Shown here one piece after another: positions 21,669-33,785 of a stretch of 64,000 nucleotides of DNA. The DNA comes from Xanthoparmelia taractica (taxonomy: Eukaryota > Ascomycota > Lecanoromycetes > Lecanorales > Parmeliaceae): the NCBI GenBank assembly GCA_033085395.1, contig JANQBS010000084.1, positions 1 through 64,000 on the forward strand. The letters run 5' to 3'. Every line of letters starts with the position of its first letter. The first letter of the stretch is position 1. The notes below the pieces were generated by a model, which made no database searches, was not told the DNA's origin, and was given only the letters and a program-made list of their open reading frames with translations. The position numbers were made by a program, and so were the translations under genes.

Positions 21669-22679
21669 TCAGTCCTCACTCATCCCCATCATCCTACTCC
21701 TAACCCCACTATTAACCACTCCGCCCACCCCAAACGCCGGCACTATCCTGCACATCCTCGCCAAACTGCTCCCCAGCCAATCCCTCCCCACCTTCGCCAC
21801 CCTCGTCTTCCACGGCGTACCATTGCCCATGGGTCTATTATACAAATCCAGCCCCCACAAATGCAGCGGCGTGCTGAACAGCTGCACACCCGCCGGAGCC
21901 AAAAACTGCGCAACGCTGGCCCTACTCACCGATTTCTCCACCGCCTCCGATATCGGCAGCAAGGGCGCGATGAGCGGCGGGAGGTTGAACGACGCGAAAA
22001 TGGTCAGGGAATCGCGCACCGCGAAGAGCGCGTAGCTGGCCTTTGGGACCGTCCTCCCCACCGTGGCCGCGATGCTCGGCGGAGGGCCGAACATGCGGGT
22101 GAATTGGCTGTCTTTGTAGAGGCAGAGGGATATGTTGACGCTTGTCGTGGCGAGAAATTTGGTCGGGCCCGTCGTGGTGGTTTTGGCGGGGGTGTTGGTG
22201 ACTGTGCTGCTGATTGTGTCGATAGTGTTGGCTGTGGCGTAGGTGCTGAAGTAGAGGGTTGAGATTAGGAGGGCTGGCTTCGAGGTTAGGAAGACGTGGG
22301 GACGGGTGAGAAGGGAGCGCATGGAGTTGCTGATGGAGGTATGAAGGGTGGAACGATTGGAAGCATTTTCGATTATTGCGCTGGATGGGTGTGTCAGTAA
22401 GGACAGTGGAGGAAGTGGAATTGGAGGATTGAGGGTAGGAAGGATGTTGGTATACCGGTCAATGATGGTTATCAGAGGTGAGACAAGGCCTGAAGCACAG
22501 GCGGCGGCCGTTAAGTCGGAAACAACCCGCCATGGCAAATTGTTTGTGTTCCAAGTGTGAGTTTTGAGAGGATTGACCGTTGTGTGACCGTGTGGTGGTC
22601 GAGGTATGAAGATATTTGGTGGAGCAGGCTTGTCTTCAATAGGTCCTGCAAGACCATTACGATCCAATTCACGAGTCAT
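21669..22679 (-). CDS. Conserved fungal protein, probably mitochondrial carrier-like
   Basis: Intronless frame; first in-frame ATG at 22,679 gives 336 residues. Blocks typical of a conserved fungal orphan family are visible: PWRVVSDLTAAACASGLVSP near the N-terminus, FLTSKPALLISTLYFSTYA, FLATTSVNISLCLYKDSQF, SYALFAVRDSLTIFASFNLP, APAGVQLFSTPLHLWGLDLY and ARMCRIVPAFGVGGVVN. Alternating hydrophobic stretches and Pro/Asp-containing helix ends recall the six-helix mitochondrial carrier fold, without the PxD/ExxK signature in good form. I infer an inner-membrane protein; substrate unknown. It ends convergent with RPB9. Confidence 0.65.
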   Translation of the reverse strand: MTRELDRNGLAGPIEDKPAPPNIFIPRPPHGHTTVNPLKTHTWNTNNLPWRVVSDLTAAACASGLVSPLITIIDRYTNILPTLNPPIPLPPLSLLTHPSSAIIENASNRSTLHTSISNSMRSLLTRPHVFLTSKPALLISTLYFSTYATANTIDTISSTVTNTPAKTTTTGPTKFLATTSVNISLCLYKDSQFTRMFGPPPSIAATVGRTVPKASYALFAVRDSLTIFASFNLPPLIAPLLPISEAVEKSVSRASVAQFLAPAGVQLFSTPLHLWGLDLYNRPMGNGTPWKTRVAKVGRDWLGSSLARMCRIVPAFGVGGVVNSGVRSRMMGMSED

Positions 22680-22981
22680 ATTCTGCAATATCCTGGTGAG
22701 ACTGATCTGAGCTCCATGCCCGACATCTTTCAATTTTTATGCTGACTGTGACTGAACTTGGAAAAGATTTCTGCAAAGTTAGTCAAGGCAGGTTAATGAT
22801 ATTTGAACAGCCGAAGATCACCCGGTACTTATCCCCGCTAGCCGTATTCGGTCGGAGGGCACGCGAGCATTTAGCAGGAAGTCGGGCTCAATATTACATG
22901 GAATAACAAATCACTTTTTGTTGAAAATGGTCATTTAAATATACATCCCCAAGTGTTAAATGCCCCAAATGCTTTTTGGCT
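22680..22981. other. Short intergenic region
   Basis: 302 bp between the carrier-like gene start and the cystathionine beta-lyase stop; nothing recognised beyond the promoter of the minus-strand gene it must contain. Confidence 0.4.
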
Positions 22982-24507
22982 CTAAAATATATTGTTAGAC
23001 TGGGTATCAAGCTTGGCAGTAGGCCCTTTCTCGGCTGCGTGAAAGCCTTCAGGGGTGAGATTGACGGCCCCTGCTAAAACGAGCTTGATGGCATTAGCAG
23101 GGTCAAATCGACTCATAGTGGCTGGTACTTACAGCTCTGCTCAGATCATCTATTAGGTCATCAGCGTCTTCAATTCCAACACATAACCTGATGATATCCT
23201 CCGGTAAAGCCCTCTCTTGCCTCGTCTTTGCATCAATACTTGCATGGCTCATACGGCAGGGCATACTGATCAAGCTATTGACACATCCAAAGCTGACACT
23301 TATTGCCCACAGCTTTGCCGCTTCCACAATCCGCTCGCTGACCTGGATACTACCTGTTTCAAAGGATAGCACTGCGCCTGCGCCTCGTGCCATGGAGTTG
23401 TGAAGCTCATATTGAGGATGTGACTTGAGTCCCGGATACCGCACTTTGAAGCCATGAGATTCCAGAAACTCTGCTATCCGTTGGGCATTCGACTGCTGTT
23501 GCTCCATTCGGACTTTCAGTGTCTTAATTCCCCGCATAAGAAGCCACGAGTCAAAGGGCGCAAGGCCGCACCCTGACGCATTGATAGTAAAATAGAGATT
23601 GTCGCCAATCGCGTTACTGTTGACAGCCAGTACACCTGCCATCAAATCATGGTGGCCAGATAGGTACTTTGTACCACTTTCGTAGACAATGTCGGCTCCA
23701 AGCTCCAAGGGGTTCTGTAGCAGAGGCGAAAGCATAGTATTGTCGACTGCCACCAGAGATTTAGGATTCGCTTCGTGTGCAAGTGTGGCTATTGTAGGAA
23801 TGTCGACGATCTTGATCAGAGGATTGGTGGGCGTTTCTAGGAGCACCATAGCGGTCTTGGGTCCAACAACGCTCTGTACCGACTCAGGTCTTGTGGTATC
23901 AACATGATGGACAACTATCCCGCCGTTGGTTGCGAGGTATTTCAGCAATCGATTGGTTCCTCCGTATAAGTCGTCACCAGTCACCACTTCATCCCCAGGC
24001 CGTAACAACCTTGTAATGACGTCTAGAGCTCCCATTCCAGACGAGACAACGAGCGCGCGTTCGGCGCGCATAATCTTAGCCAAGTGCCGTTCGAGATGTG
24101 TTCGCGTAGGGTTTCCAGACCGTGTGTAGTCATACTCAGCGCCTTCGCCACCAGCAGAGGTTTGCTTGAATGTTGCAGACTGAGTCACAAATCGTTTGTC
24201 AGCGTGTGAGCCAAGTCAATTAGAGAAATGTCCGATGGGACTTCCAAGCAGTCTGTCGCAGTCGAGAATGTCATACCTGGTAAATGGGTGTACTGCTGGC
24301 GTTGTATTGGTCTGTTCCCTCTGTGTAAACCAATTCCGTTGCTATAGCATATCTTTTGCCGTTTCGAGGACTCGAAGGCGCTGGCGACGGTGGTAGATCA
24401 TGTCCGTCCAGGTCGACTCTCGAAAAAGCTTTGCCTAGAGACTTCGCTGACTGTGAGGAACCTTCTGCCAGGCTTGCGCCTGGCCCGTCTAGGCCGTGGC
24501 CGGACAT
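22982..24507 (-). CDS. metG: Cystathionine beta-lyase
   Basis: Exons 24,507-24,277, 24,179-23,133 and 23,083-22,982 give 459 residues. This is a Cys/Met-metabolism PLP enzyme: YDYTRSGNPTR at the exon 2 start, SSGMGALDVI and DDLYGGTNRL cofactor contacts, VDNTMLSPLLQNPLELGADI, and SGTKYLSGHHD with the PLP-binding Lys near residue 248. It cleaves cystathionine to homocysteine, pyruvate and ammonia in methionine synthesis. The N-terminal 70 residues are Ser/Gly/Pro-rich. The last intron (23,084-23,132) has a TGCTAAT branch site and its removal restores the usual RALVLAGAVNLTPEGF tail. Symbol follows Aspergillus usage; yeast equivalent STR3. A cystathionine gamma-synthase is less likely because the family tail and the length fit the lyase. 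Confidence 0.85.
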
Positions 24508-25016
24508 GTTGTAGGAGGTATATGGAGCTTTCGTTGACCACCACGATTTCCACCAAAACTCAGGCTACTCATTCGAGGCAATACCGCTAGGTCTGTTGAT
24601 CGGGAAAAAGCTGTGAGATATCGACCATTGAGTCTGTTTGTCAAATGTAGAGGTTCCGTGGGTTTGAATGAGTGAATGTAAGATTCATTACAATTTGCAA
24701 TGTCGGAACCCGAGGCTCCAGCCCTATGGCGCATCTACGGGATGATCCTTGGCGACAACTCTTGAGGTACTACATGTCAACGCTGACGGTGATTGTGTAG
24801 GATTCGAATGCCTTGTCTTGGATAAATCATAAATTGAAGTCTATGTAAGAACCTTACGCTACGTATCCGTAGCGAGACTGGCAAGGAAGACATGCTGCTC
24901 CTTGAACTTCCTGGTATCGTACAATCATAGCCGCTCAAAATCCACGGCATGCAGCAAGGACCCAAAAGCAAAAAAAAAAAAAAAAAAAACATTGCCAAAA
25001 CTAAGAAGATCATGAT
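24508..25016. other. Intergenic region with poly-A tract
   Basis: 509 bp upstream of metG and downstream of the kinase gene, with a 20-nt A homopolymer at 24,970-24,989 close to the kinase stop. No gene is seen. Confidence 0.5.
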
Positions 25017-27691
25017 TCAATTGTGTTGTTCATCAGCACTTCCGCAACGCCCATGCGTGCTCATGTTTGATGATGCGATAGAGGTGTTTCGAGATCGTCC
25101 CACAAACTCGCTCGCAGAACTGTTTCGTCTATGAAAACCTCGAGGAGAATATGGTGACGCTGGATTGATTGGGGAGGCGGTTAGGAAATCTCCGGTAACA
25201 TTACCAGCATTCCTGACAGCAGTAGGAGCTCCTTCCCGCGCCCGTTCTGAAGAGCGACGATCGGGGGGGTCCATTGACAATCGAAGCAAAGAGGGAGACC
25301 CCTCCTGGGCGTCATTACTGTCGGGCAAAGAGCCATCGCCGACGTTCTCCAGATCAATCTTCTTCTGGTTGTAAATCCTGTCCAAAGTATCATAGAGATC
25401 CAATGCCGGAATCCTTCTTTCCTTGACCGTGTCAAGCATCTTGATTACCAAGTCTAGGATCTCTTTGAATGGCTGGTTTCTTTGCTGTAAGATTGCCTCT
25501 CTCAAAGCCTTGGTAAAATCCACAACAGCTTTGCGGAGCGTGACGTCGCGATTCGGAAGCATCTGCCAAAACGCATCGTCTTCATGGGTAGCTGTGAAGG
25601 ATCCAGGGAAGCGTCTGTCAAGCCTTTTCTGCCTAAATTCTTCGACAGCAGGGAAGCCCAAAACGGCCCAAGTGAGTAATTCAAGGAACACACATCCAAG
25701 AGACCACATGTCGTAAGGTCGTGATGTCCCTCCGGCCCCGGCTGCTTCAGGCGGCTCATAGGTAAGCGTCCCATGAGGCGAAGGAGTGTTATGACTCCCT
25801 GAGCGATAGGTGTGAACTTTACCGGACCCAAAGTCGGATATCTCAAAGTCGCCAGTGGCCCCGTAGAACAGTATATTCTCAGGCTTGAGGTCATGATGAT
25901 ATCCCGCTCTCTGTTCGCCTACAGGGCGAGTAATGAGATCCGGCGTTGACTGTAGGGGGCCTGCACCAGACAGGTCATGAATGCCTTTGAGCGCCTCCGC
26001 CAGGCCACGGAATTGCCGTATAAGCCATATAATCTTCTCCTTAGTAGGAGCCCCGAATTGTACCCACTTCATGTATTGGCGTAGGTTGCATTGTGCATAT
26101 GGGAACAGCATGTAGTATCTCCCTTGATGTGTCCAAGTCGCCAGGTGTGTAACGATATGTCGAAGAGGGTATTTGCGAAGCTCGTCTAGGATTTTCAGCT
26201 CGCGTTGGAAATCATGGTCGCCTCTATTGGGGCGGTCTCGAAACTCTTTTAGAGCAAAGTCCACGTTTTTGTCCTGTCATACTTTAGCTCTGAACGGGCA
26301 GTCAATGGAATACTGCTCACCTTTGAGAGTCTGTGATGGTCAGGGTCTATCCTGACGCGGTACACGTTCGAGTAGGCTCCTAATCCACAGCACGCGCTCT
26401 GTTTGGCGTCGTCTGTCACGCTGGTAGTGCTTCCTCTTCCTTCTTCCAAGTCCCTCTGACGACCTGCCCTCATAATCTTGTCCTGGTCTTCTTCCACCGG
26501 TACAAAGTGTATTGGTATGACAACAGTGTGATGAAAGTCCTGATGCTCGCCGATCTTATCAAATCGAGCCGGCATGAATCCACCCCGCATGCGCAATAAG
26601 GTGCTGAAATTTGGAGCACATTTGTCATGACAACAGTCCTTGATTTGCGTAGGAAGTGCTGCATCACTGAAGCCCCTTTGCAGAAATAGATTGAGGCATT
26701 CCATCTTCAATTCAGCATATACGCACAGCGCTAACAGACATGGAGCACTTGACTGCACGGTCTTTATGAGATGTTCTTTATCTTCAGGTTCCATGTCCAA
26801 ACGATTGTCTTGGCAAATGATCTCGCGAATGTTCTGTAGGGAGTTAAATCTCATGAGAGCCGTGCGTGGGATGTAAGGCTCATTCCCCAGAGGGTACTTG
26901 ATCAGATTGTGCATTTCCCGTCGTTTGGTGGCTGCTAAAGATACCTCGCTGGCGGCTCGACTGCGATATGAGAAATAGTCCCGATAGATGTCGACATGGA
27001 GTGTTCGGAGAGGGTCTGATCTCCAATAATTCACAAGAATTGCGCAAACGCTCTCCCAGTCCTCCCGAGTTGTTAATGGGAGACCAATCTTCTCGACATC
27101 GTCGCCAATGACTGTGCAATTTCCATACTTGAAGTTGAATTGTCTAGGCACGAGGATCCCCGTGGACGATGCTCTAACGTGGTCTTGGGCAATGTCTTGT
27201 GCGGCTTTCTCAACGCTTTGATAGCTGTTGGATTCTGTGTAATCGATGGCCAAGCTGTTGGCCGCAGCAGACGCCTTAACCCCGTCAAAAGTAATGTTAA
27301 AAAAGCATTGGATGCTCCTGGGTATGTCTATAGAATCCGAAGGATCGCCAATGGCCAGGTCATCTAAAACAAGGCTTTCATGGGAAGACCAGTACTCAGA
27401 TGAATCAGATCTTCCCAGACCATGAGAGCCTTGTACTGCGGGTCTCCGAGATCCTTCAAGGCTTTCAGATCGGTGTAACACAATCTGAGGCTTAGCTGAG
27501 GCAATAGTATCTTTAGTAATGCTGTTATTGTCATGAGTCGCTTGACTGGAGGGCTCTGATGGCTCTGTAAGAGGCTTAGCACATGGATTTCACGCCAACC
27601 AAGGAGTCGAAACAGCATCTTGGCGAGAACACTGGTTGTATATACCTTTCGGCTTCTCATGAGACGTTTTCTGCATTTTGACAGATGCCAT
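25017..27691 (-). CDS. Large Ser/Thr protein kinase of fungal-specific type
   Basis: Exons 27,691-27,646, 27,564-26,321 and 26,273-25,017 stay in frame and give 848 residues. The small first exon is supported by a consensus intron (GTATAT, branch TGCTAAG, CAG). Residues 1-390 are a fungal-specific region without a known catalytic motif. The kinase starts with GLGAYSNVY near 395; VAIK-type Lys is in FALKEF just after intron 2; catalytic loop YHHDLKPENILF, SDFGSGK, and TLTYEPPEAAG with WSLGCVFLEL follow, so it should be active. A Ser/Pro-rich tail closes the protein. Such kinases are abundant in Pezizomycotina accessory regions and are often annotated near HET/NLR genes. Substrate unknown. Confidence 0.85.
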
Positions 27692-28229
27692 TCGCTGATT
27701 CAAAAGAACAGAAATGACTAACGACAGCAGTCTGTTTTCGTTATTTGCAACAAACCAAAAACTTTTCGTGGTATTGCCAAACAGAAGCTGCACTTCTCGA
27801 AACCTGAGGCCGAGGATAGGCTTTCAGAGACCGTTGAGCCTTTTAGAAGGAGGGTTGTAACTGTATGGAGGGACACCAGCCTTTTTCATTTAAGCTACAA
27901 CAAGGCACAGCCGGTCCCAGGTGGGCACAATCCTGCAGGCAGAATCAGGCGTTTTTTTGTTGCGGCCGAGCAACTTTGATTGGTTTATTAGATAAACATA
28001 TCCAATTAAGTGGTGTGGGGAATCTCATAGCCATTGGTCGTTACTGGGCAAGAAACCCCTGCCAAGTTTTTTGCACCAACTAACCGCCTGTCCTACATCA
28101 ATACTTTGGATTGAGTAACTTGCAGAACAAGGCGCAGTTTTCACAGCACCAAAAACGTTGATCTTTGCCCCCAATATTGTGGTGGGCAGTGCAATTAAAA
28201 GCGACAGGATTCTCCAATCTTCAGTCAGC
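27692..28229. other. Intergenic region
   Basis: 538 bp between two minus-strand genes (start of the kinase, stop of the CorA-like gene). A pyrimidine/purine mix with no recognised gene or repeat. Confidence 0.4.
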
Positions 28230-30189
28230 TCAAGCCTCCTGCTTTTCCGTGGGCCGAACGATTCGACGAGATGCGAGAAACGCTTTCCATGGCGATAAAT
28301 CCGTGATTCTCTTTGGTGGCGGCGATCCCCGTGTTTGAAACTGGACCCACATCCACCAGACCGCCAGCGTGCCCAAAGTTAGTGGTATGGAAATTGCAGC
28401 AAATAGCCACGCGTTTGAGGAGACCACAGTCCGATTTCTACCTCCTTCATGTTGCTCCTGACTAACGAATTGCGTGGAAAAGAAATTCTAGCATTTCGTT
28501 AGAGTTCACATATGGGAAGCCATGCGGGCCCTGAAGTCACTCACCGAGACGACCGTCGCTGGAAGGTATATCAACGTAATAATGGTAAGGACCTTGACTG
28601 CTGCAGCATCTTTTGTGCTTTTCTCTGTTAGTTGCCGCATCGTAATATTCTCTTTCCTAGCTTCCTCTGCAAGCTGTTTAAGGGCAGATCCATTTCGATG
28701 ATCCAGCAGACTCGATAGCTGGGAAAATTGCCTTTAGTGTACCGCGGACTTGAGATTCTATGAAATATTGCTTACTAAATTTATCGTTCCTTGAACCTTT
28801 TTGTGCAAAGTCTTTACTTTATTCCGGCTTGAACGAACGTCTCTCTGCCTTTCCTGAAGAGCACAAACTATGAAGTCAGACTCCGTACTATCACCATCAT
28901 CCGGTGTGCTATCACAACCCATACAAAAATCTTGATATTTATCGAGGAGGGATGTAATAGTATCACAGGTTGCATCGAATATGAGGAGCATGTCGATAAG
29001 GCGATCTTCGAAATCTTTCAACCTTTGTCCTTCTTCAAAATTCGCAAGCCGCAGCGGGTCTTTCTCATCAACGGACGCAACAAGCACTCTGTCAGTCTAT
29101 TTAACCGTAAGTTTGTGGATCGAGTTCAGCGCGGTTGAGATTGGACGCACCTGTTGCGTTATTCTTTCTGTAAGACTTATAATGTAAGGGCGCCAATTTG
29201 CTAGCGCTGTATCAAGCACAATTAGATGGACCTCAAATGGGTTAGATTGAGCGATATCCTCGCAGCTTTTGATGTATCGATCCAGCGATGTCTCGGTCCG
29301 TTTCGATGCCGCAATTATGACCCAACTTGAAGATTTGTCATTGGCCTTATATTTATGGTACACCGCTGTCTGCCGTATAGACCATGGGTCCTGGACCGGC
29401 CGATTGTTGAGTTCTGCATATCGGAGCCCATACGCGATTTCTAGATGAGTCAGTCTCGAAGACACATTTGGAGGAACAGCAAATACCGAAACCAGCGCTC
29501 AATTGACAGCCCTGTCTCAAATTACAGGCAGGCATTTTCCTGAAGCGCAGCTGAGGAGGGCTAATATCATTTTCCCCATTCTTTGCCCCAAAAAGCAATA
29601 CAAATTCCTTGAATCGAGGAAAAATAACGAATTGGGACATCAAGGCCTCAAAGAGCTCCCGGGTCACCAGTAGGCGACTGTATGAGTGTCGCTGCTGTAT
29701 GAAACTATCACAAGAGATAAGCAATAAGTATCTTTGAAAGTAGTTTCATGGTGAGCTAATGTACATACCACATACGAAAGCATTTCTTTGACGCCTTTGA
29801 TTGAGAATCACATCAGTCTGCGCGCTCAATGACTACCGTGGGCTTCTCACACTTGCAATCTTTTCGAGGTCCTCGGCATTTGAGATCCTTTGCTGTTCTA
29901 GTCCAGGCCAACCAACGTAGTGCGGAGGGTTTTTGCTTGAATAGCGGTGCCAGTCAACAGGAGATGGGGGCACAGAATCGCAGTCGAAGTCCTGCTTTGG
30001 GTCGCTTTTCTGCACGAGATTCCATCGATCGTTGCTTTGGTCTTTGTTCGGCCTTTGGACATGAACCTCGATGCATGAATCTCCTCCTTTGGGCTCAAAT
30101 AAGCGGTCTGCCCTAACTTCGAAGTACTGATCGATGGCAGGACTTTGCTCAAAAGACAAGGTCTGTTGTAGATAGGAAGACGTTTTCAT
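28230..30189 (-). CDS. Fungal CorA-like membrane protein
   Basis: Six exons (30,189-29,851; 29,694-29,487; 29,440-29,151; 29,096-28,776; 28,718-28,545; 28,487-28,230) give 529 residues in one frame. Landmarks: LEKIASQRHSYSRLLVT and FVLLFGAKNGENDI; FEIAYGLRYAELN followed by DPWSIRQTAVYHKY; RLKDFEDRLIDMLL; SSLLDHRNGSALKQLAEEAR and KDAAAVKVLTIITLIYLPAT, the long helix entering TM1; NFFSTQF where bacterial CorA has GMN; then AWLFAAISIPLTLGTLAVWW as TM2. The family is distantly related to CorA Mg2+ channels, but absence of GMN makes transport uncertain. These genes are common in fungal accessory clusters with kinases and incompatibility genes. Intron 1 (156 nt) is longer than the rest; the start at 30,189 is the first ATG of the exon. 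Confidence 0.85.
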
Positions 30190-30553
30190 ACCTTTGAACT
30201 GAGGAATTGAGATTAGCCTGTTTCCTCGTAGGTCTGAAATATATATTCACGAAAAACATTCGATGCATTAACAGCGCATACGGACGAGGCAATTGCGAAC
30301 GATGGATTAGCGCCAAGAGACGTGCGGTACATTACGCCTGATTGTGCTACGGGCACCCTGTTTTAGGCTCGCACACAGGAGATCCAGGCTCGGCTGTGCA
30401 TGCACGTTGATTACTCGTACAAAAGGGCGCATCGCCTCATTTCCACGGTCTCCAGCCGCATTCATCAATTTGCCTTCCTTTGCACAAAAATCTTTGATTT
30501 TCTTCATCCGATTGACTTGCCGTCGCAGGAAATTTGTACGCTAGTTTCTCAAG
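30190..30553. other. Divergent intergenic region
   Basis: 364 bp between the CorA-like start (-) and the first small two-exon gene copy (+). Opposing 66-codon frames exist, with no recognised family. Confidence 0.4.
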
Positions 30554-30850
30554 ATGCTTGTGCAACAGATAATTGAGGATCGGTACATCGATACAAGTAG
30601 ATTGCAAGCTTTGCTTGCGCGCAAATTTCATCCTGGAACATACTCCATGACGGTCAGTAGCTGCATCTCGTTGGGGGCCGTGATTACTACCACTTAGTAT
30701 TGACACGTGAGATAGTGGAGCCTCAACAGATGGATTATTAGTGCTCCCCAAGCCTTGACAGATGTACACATCCCCTTCCTCTGTGCATCTTTCGCTCGCA
30801 GCTCGGCACCTGACAACAAGCAGTCCGAGCTTGACGATCTCACTATCTGA
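30554..30850 (+). CDS. Small two-exon gene or gene fragment, copy 1
   Basis: Exon 30,554-30,652 (33 codons) and exon 30,716-30,850, separated by a 63-nt GT-AG intron, encode 77 residues: QQIIEDRYIDTSRLQALL, KFHPGTY, then WSLNRWIISAPQALTD. The second copy at 31,518 shares the exon lengths, intron position and these motifs. I have seen this RYID...RLQ.LL...GTY...NRW...AP.xL arrangement at the N-terminus of longer fungal proteins but cannot name the family. After LTD the two copies diverge, and a GT follows, so a further exon may be lost. Either a short gene or the 5' part of a broken one. Confidence 0.5.
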
Positions 30851-31517
30851 GGGTATGAGTCCTGACATATCCATCCAGGTGGAAATTGAAAGTATCGAGA
30901 TTCAGGTCCAAAGGCGATGATGCCGCCGAATGTTTTCTGGAGACCCTACTGCGATATCTAAGATGCAAGGCTCTTTAAGCATAGAGTATATCGAAAGCTG
31001 GACTGGGCCTCACGATGGTCGAGGACAGGAAGGGCGAGAGCGGGTTTGATTCTCATAGTCAACCTCAGATCTTGATGCCTTACCAATTTCAGAAAGTCAC
31101 GGGCCACGATCCCTGATTATCTAGCGACTGCACTCGATCTCTTAGGCTTCACACTTCCATCACACTTTAAGTCATGCATTTCGGTCTCTGTGGAGTGGTT
31201 GCTTTCCGACTCTGTCCTCCAAGACACTGGAGTCCAAACACGCATTGAGCGTCTTGCTCCAGACAGCCTGTCCTTGCAATCTGATGTTCGTAGAGTTTAG
31301 ACACAAGGGAGAAGCGACATTTGTTATGACCATTGCCGACTGCGCACATTTGACTTCCTAGGGCCCTAGCCCTACAATAGAAGGGTTCACCCCACTCGGG
31401 TAACTAGTACTAATTCAGTCCTAGTCTAAGCAAATTGAGATCGTTTAATCCTTCTATAGCCTCGTACGCCCATCTTATCTAGGCCGGGACACCCGCAACC
31501 ACCAGTTTCTCCGCATC

Positions 31518-31805
31518 ATGCCCGGACAACAGATTATGCATGACCGCTATATTGATAGGACCAGGTTGCAAGTCTTGCTGGCATCCAAGTTTCGTCCGGG
31601 AACATACACTGCGACGGTAGGCTCCCACTTGGGGCGTGCGCAAGCCTCATTCAACTTCTTCTCACCCTTGACGTAGTGGAAGCTCAACAGATGGATCATC
31701 AACGCGCCTGAGCCTTTGAGTGAGGTATTATATCCATCCTCTCCTTTCGTGAACCCTCAATGCTCTCGGACACATCATAGCCTGATGCCATATAGTCGGA
31801 GATAG
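31518..31805 (+). CDS. Small two-exon gene or gene fragment, copy 2
   Basis: Exon 31,518-31,616 (33 codons, same length as in copy 1) and exon 31,677-31,805, with a 60-nt intron, encode 75 residues: GQQIMHDRYIDRTRLQVLL, KFRPGTY, then WKLNRWIINAPEPLSE. It aligns with the gene at 30,554 through both exons and into the intron, so the pair is a tandem duplication about 960 bp apart. No downstream continuation is recognised before 33,786. Same functional uncertainty as copy 1. Confidence 0.5.
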
Positions 31806-33085
31806 ACTATATTTCAATATAAAGAGTGGGATATTTTGATGCACAAATGAATGCGTTCGAAGACTTGCATTGATTTTGGGGTTTGCTTGGTACTAGGACT
31901 GGTGTGTGCAGATTTGGTTCATGGCATTGTAAAGTGGAGACGGACGGAAAGACAGTACACATACGGAAATGAAGATGACAATCGTCCTACAGCAGGCTAA
32001 AACTGCAACTCGCCATTGTCGGTTCCCCACCTTGACGTTCAGCGTTTTGCTCGAAGCTGTTCATCGTTAGTGCACACCTTCAATATGAAGCTATGTGTCA
32101 GCAAGGGCGTTGCGAACCACAGGGAACATGTACGACAAATTTACCTGGCTGAAGGCTGGCAACGCCATGTTTTCCTTCTAGGACTAATAGACACGTGTCT
32201 AGGGTTGTCTGGACCACTTTCTACAGCGCCCAACTTCTTCCAGCTAAGACGCATTTTGAACCGGGCCGAAAGCTGTTCCCCCATCTCACCTAGAGTAATG
32301 TTTAGTAATCGTGGTGAAGTCCCCCAGCACTTTCCTTTTTCGAGCGAATCAACCAAATGAGGGTCCGTTGGGAGTGCGACTGACAGAGATTGAGCCACCG
32401 GACTTCAAGAGTCACGACTGTACGTCAATACATTGTGAGGTATACTCTATGCTCGTTCGACATTGATCTTTGAGTACCGATAGCCCTGCTCGTATTCCCT
32501 GTTAAAACTTGGTTACCTGATATCAGGATTGAGCTACCTTATGGCTAAGGTGACCCGCCGTGGGGGTGACCCCCTCCCTCCTATCAGGGCTAGGGCTAGC
32601 ACCACCAAAAGAATGCCAACATCTTACTGTGAAGCTCGACACCATTTCAGGATATAATACTCTCTTTTATTGCTACCAAGGCTAAGGCATCTACGCGGCC
32701 AGACAGATCAATGAGAGCGCTGCTATTGAACATGTATTGAAATCGCTGGAAGCAGCCCTACCGTACCCTACCTTCGCTTTACTTTCGCAAGGGGCACGCA
32801 AGGCTACTCTTCACTTTGGGGCGTCGTTCGAAGTCTTGGTGCAGATATCCGTCTTTAGCATAGGTGGGGGGACATTTTAGTGCAGACCCTCCCCCTCCCC
32901 TCTCCTCCACTGAACTCCATACACCGAGTTGTACGGGATGAGCAAGGTAGCTACCTTGTCGAATAGTTGGAACTAGAATACGTGTATCTCCTGAATCTAG
33001 CCGCTGTTCCAAATCGGACGCCGGACATGCGGAGTAACACGTAATGTGCCTCACACCATCAGATAGCCTCTTCCATTCGAATTCT

Positions 33086-33119
<34 letters not shown>

Positions 33120-33785
33120 TTACAGCCATAGCCATTCTTCATGTCCCCCACCCCCTTCCTCCACGCTGTATATAGCTTAGCTAAGGCAGCTATAGAGCTC
33201 ATACACTCCATGTTTTATGCCGCATAGGTACTTTAGGCGTGCTGAGTTTGCCTTAGCGCTGGGGCTTAGCCAGGCCTGCGGGCTGTTGCCCAGGCATTTG
33301 GTTGGGAGGGCCCAATCATCAATTTCGCATACCTACTTGGTCGGCTCCGGTGTGTATGCCTCCATGCAAGGATGAGAACGCTGGCGAAAAGGTAAGGAAG
33401 AAAGCAAAGATGGTATTTTTGGATACGAAACAGCCTCGTTGCTCCGCTAGCAGTTGGCTTTGCTTGAAGGAAGGAATGAATGACTTCGTCACGTCCCTAC
33501 TTGCATACTCCGCAACTGGATGCGGAGTGCTTGGCTTATATGACGCATCATTCGGTGATGGGTTTTGCCAGAAATTTCTTATGACTACATTGTCAACGAG
33601 GTAAAGTACAGTGATCTGCCAGCCTGATGCTACCCTATACATAGTATCCAAAAGGAAAAAGCGTCGCATTCAACCTTCATCGCTCAATAAACCGTGATAT
33701 TCAAATACCCGCCTGCCTCGTTCTCCGTAGTCCAGTTACTCGGTGACAAACCGGCAAGAGACGGCTCGAGATTTCTGGTACTGAT
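31806..33785. other. Gene-poor interval with short repeats
   Basis: About 2 kb without a supported gene. It holds a 16-bp palindrome CAAGGTAGCTACCTTG (32,943-32,958) and a (CTTT)8 microsatellite (33,089-33,120). The minus frame at 32,395-32,285 (ALPTDPHLVDSLEKGK) reads protein-like and is followed by a GTGAGA, but no ATG or continuing exon could be fixed. It is possibly a gene remnant. Confidence 0.4.
33089..33120 (+). repeat. (CTTT)8 microsatellite
   Basis: Eight uninterrupted CTTT units read directly from the sequence. Confidence 0.95.

Noticed and set aside
21549..22262. 237-codon plus-strand frame
   Set aside because: His/Arg/Pro-rich shadow of the conserved minus-strand carrier-like protein in GC-rich DNA.
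30437..30874. 146-codon minus-strand frame as a gene
   Set aside because: It overlaps the plus-strand two-exon copy that is supported by its tandem duplicate at 31,518, so it is an antisense shadow.
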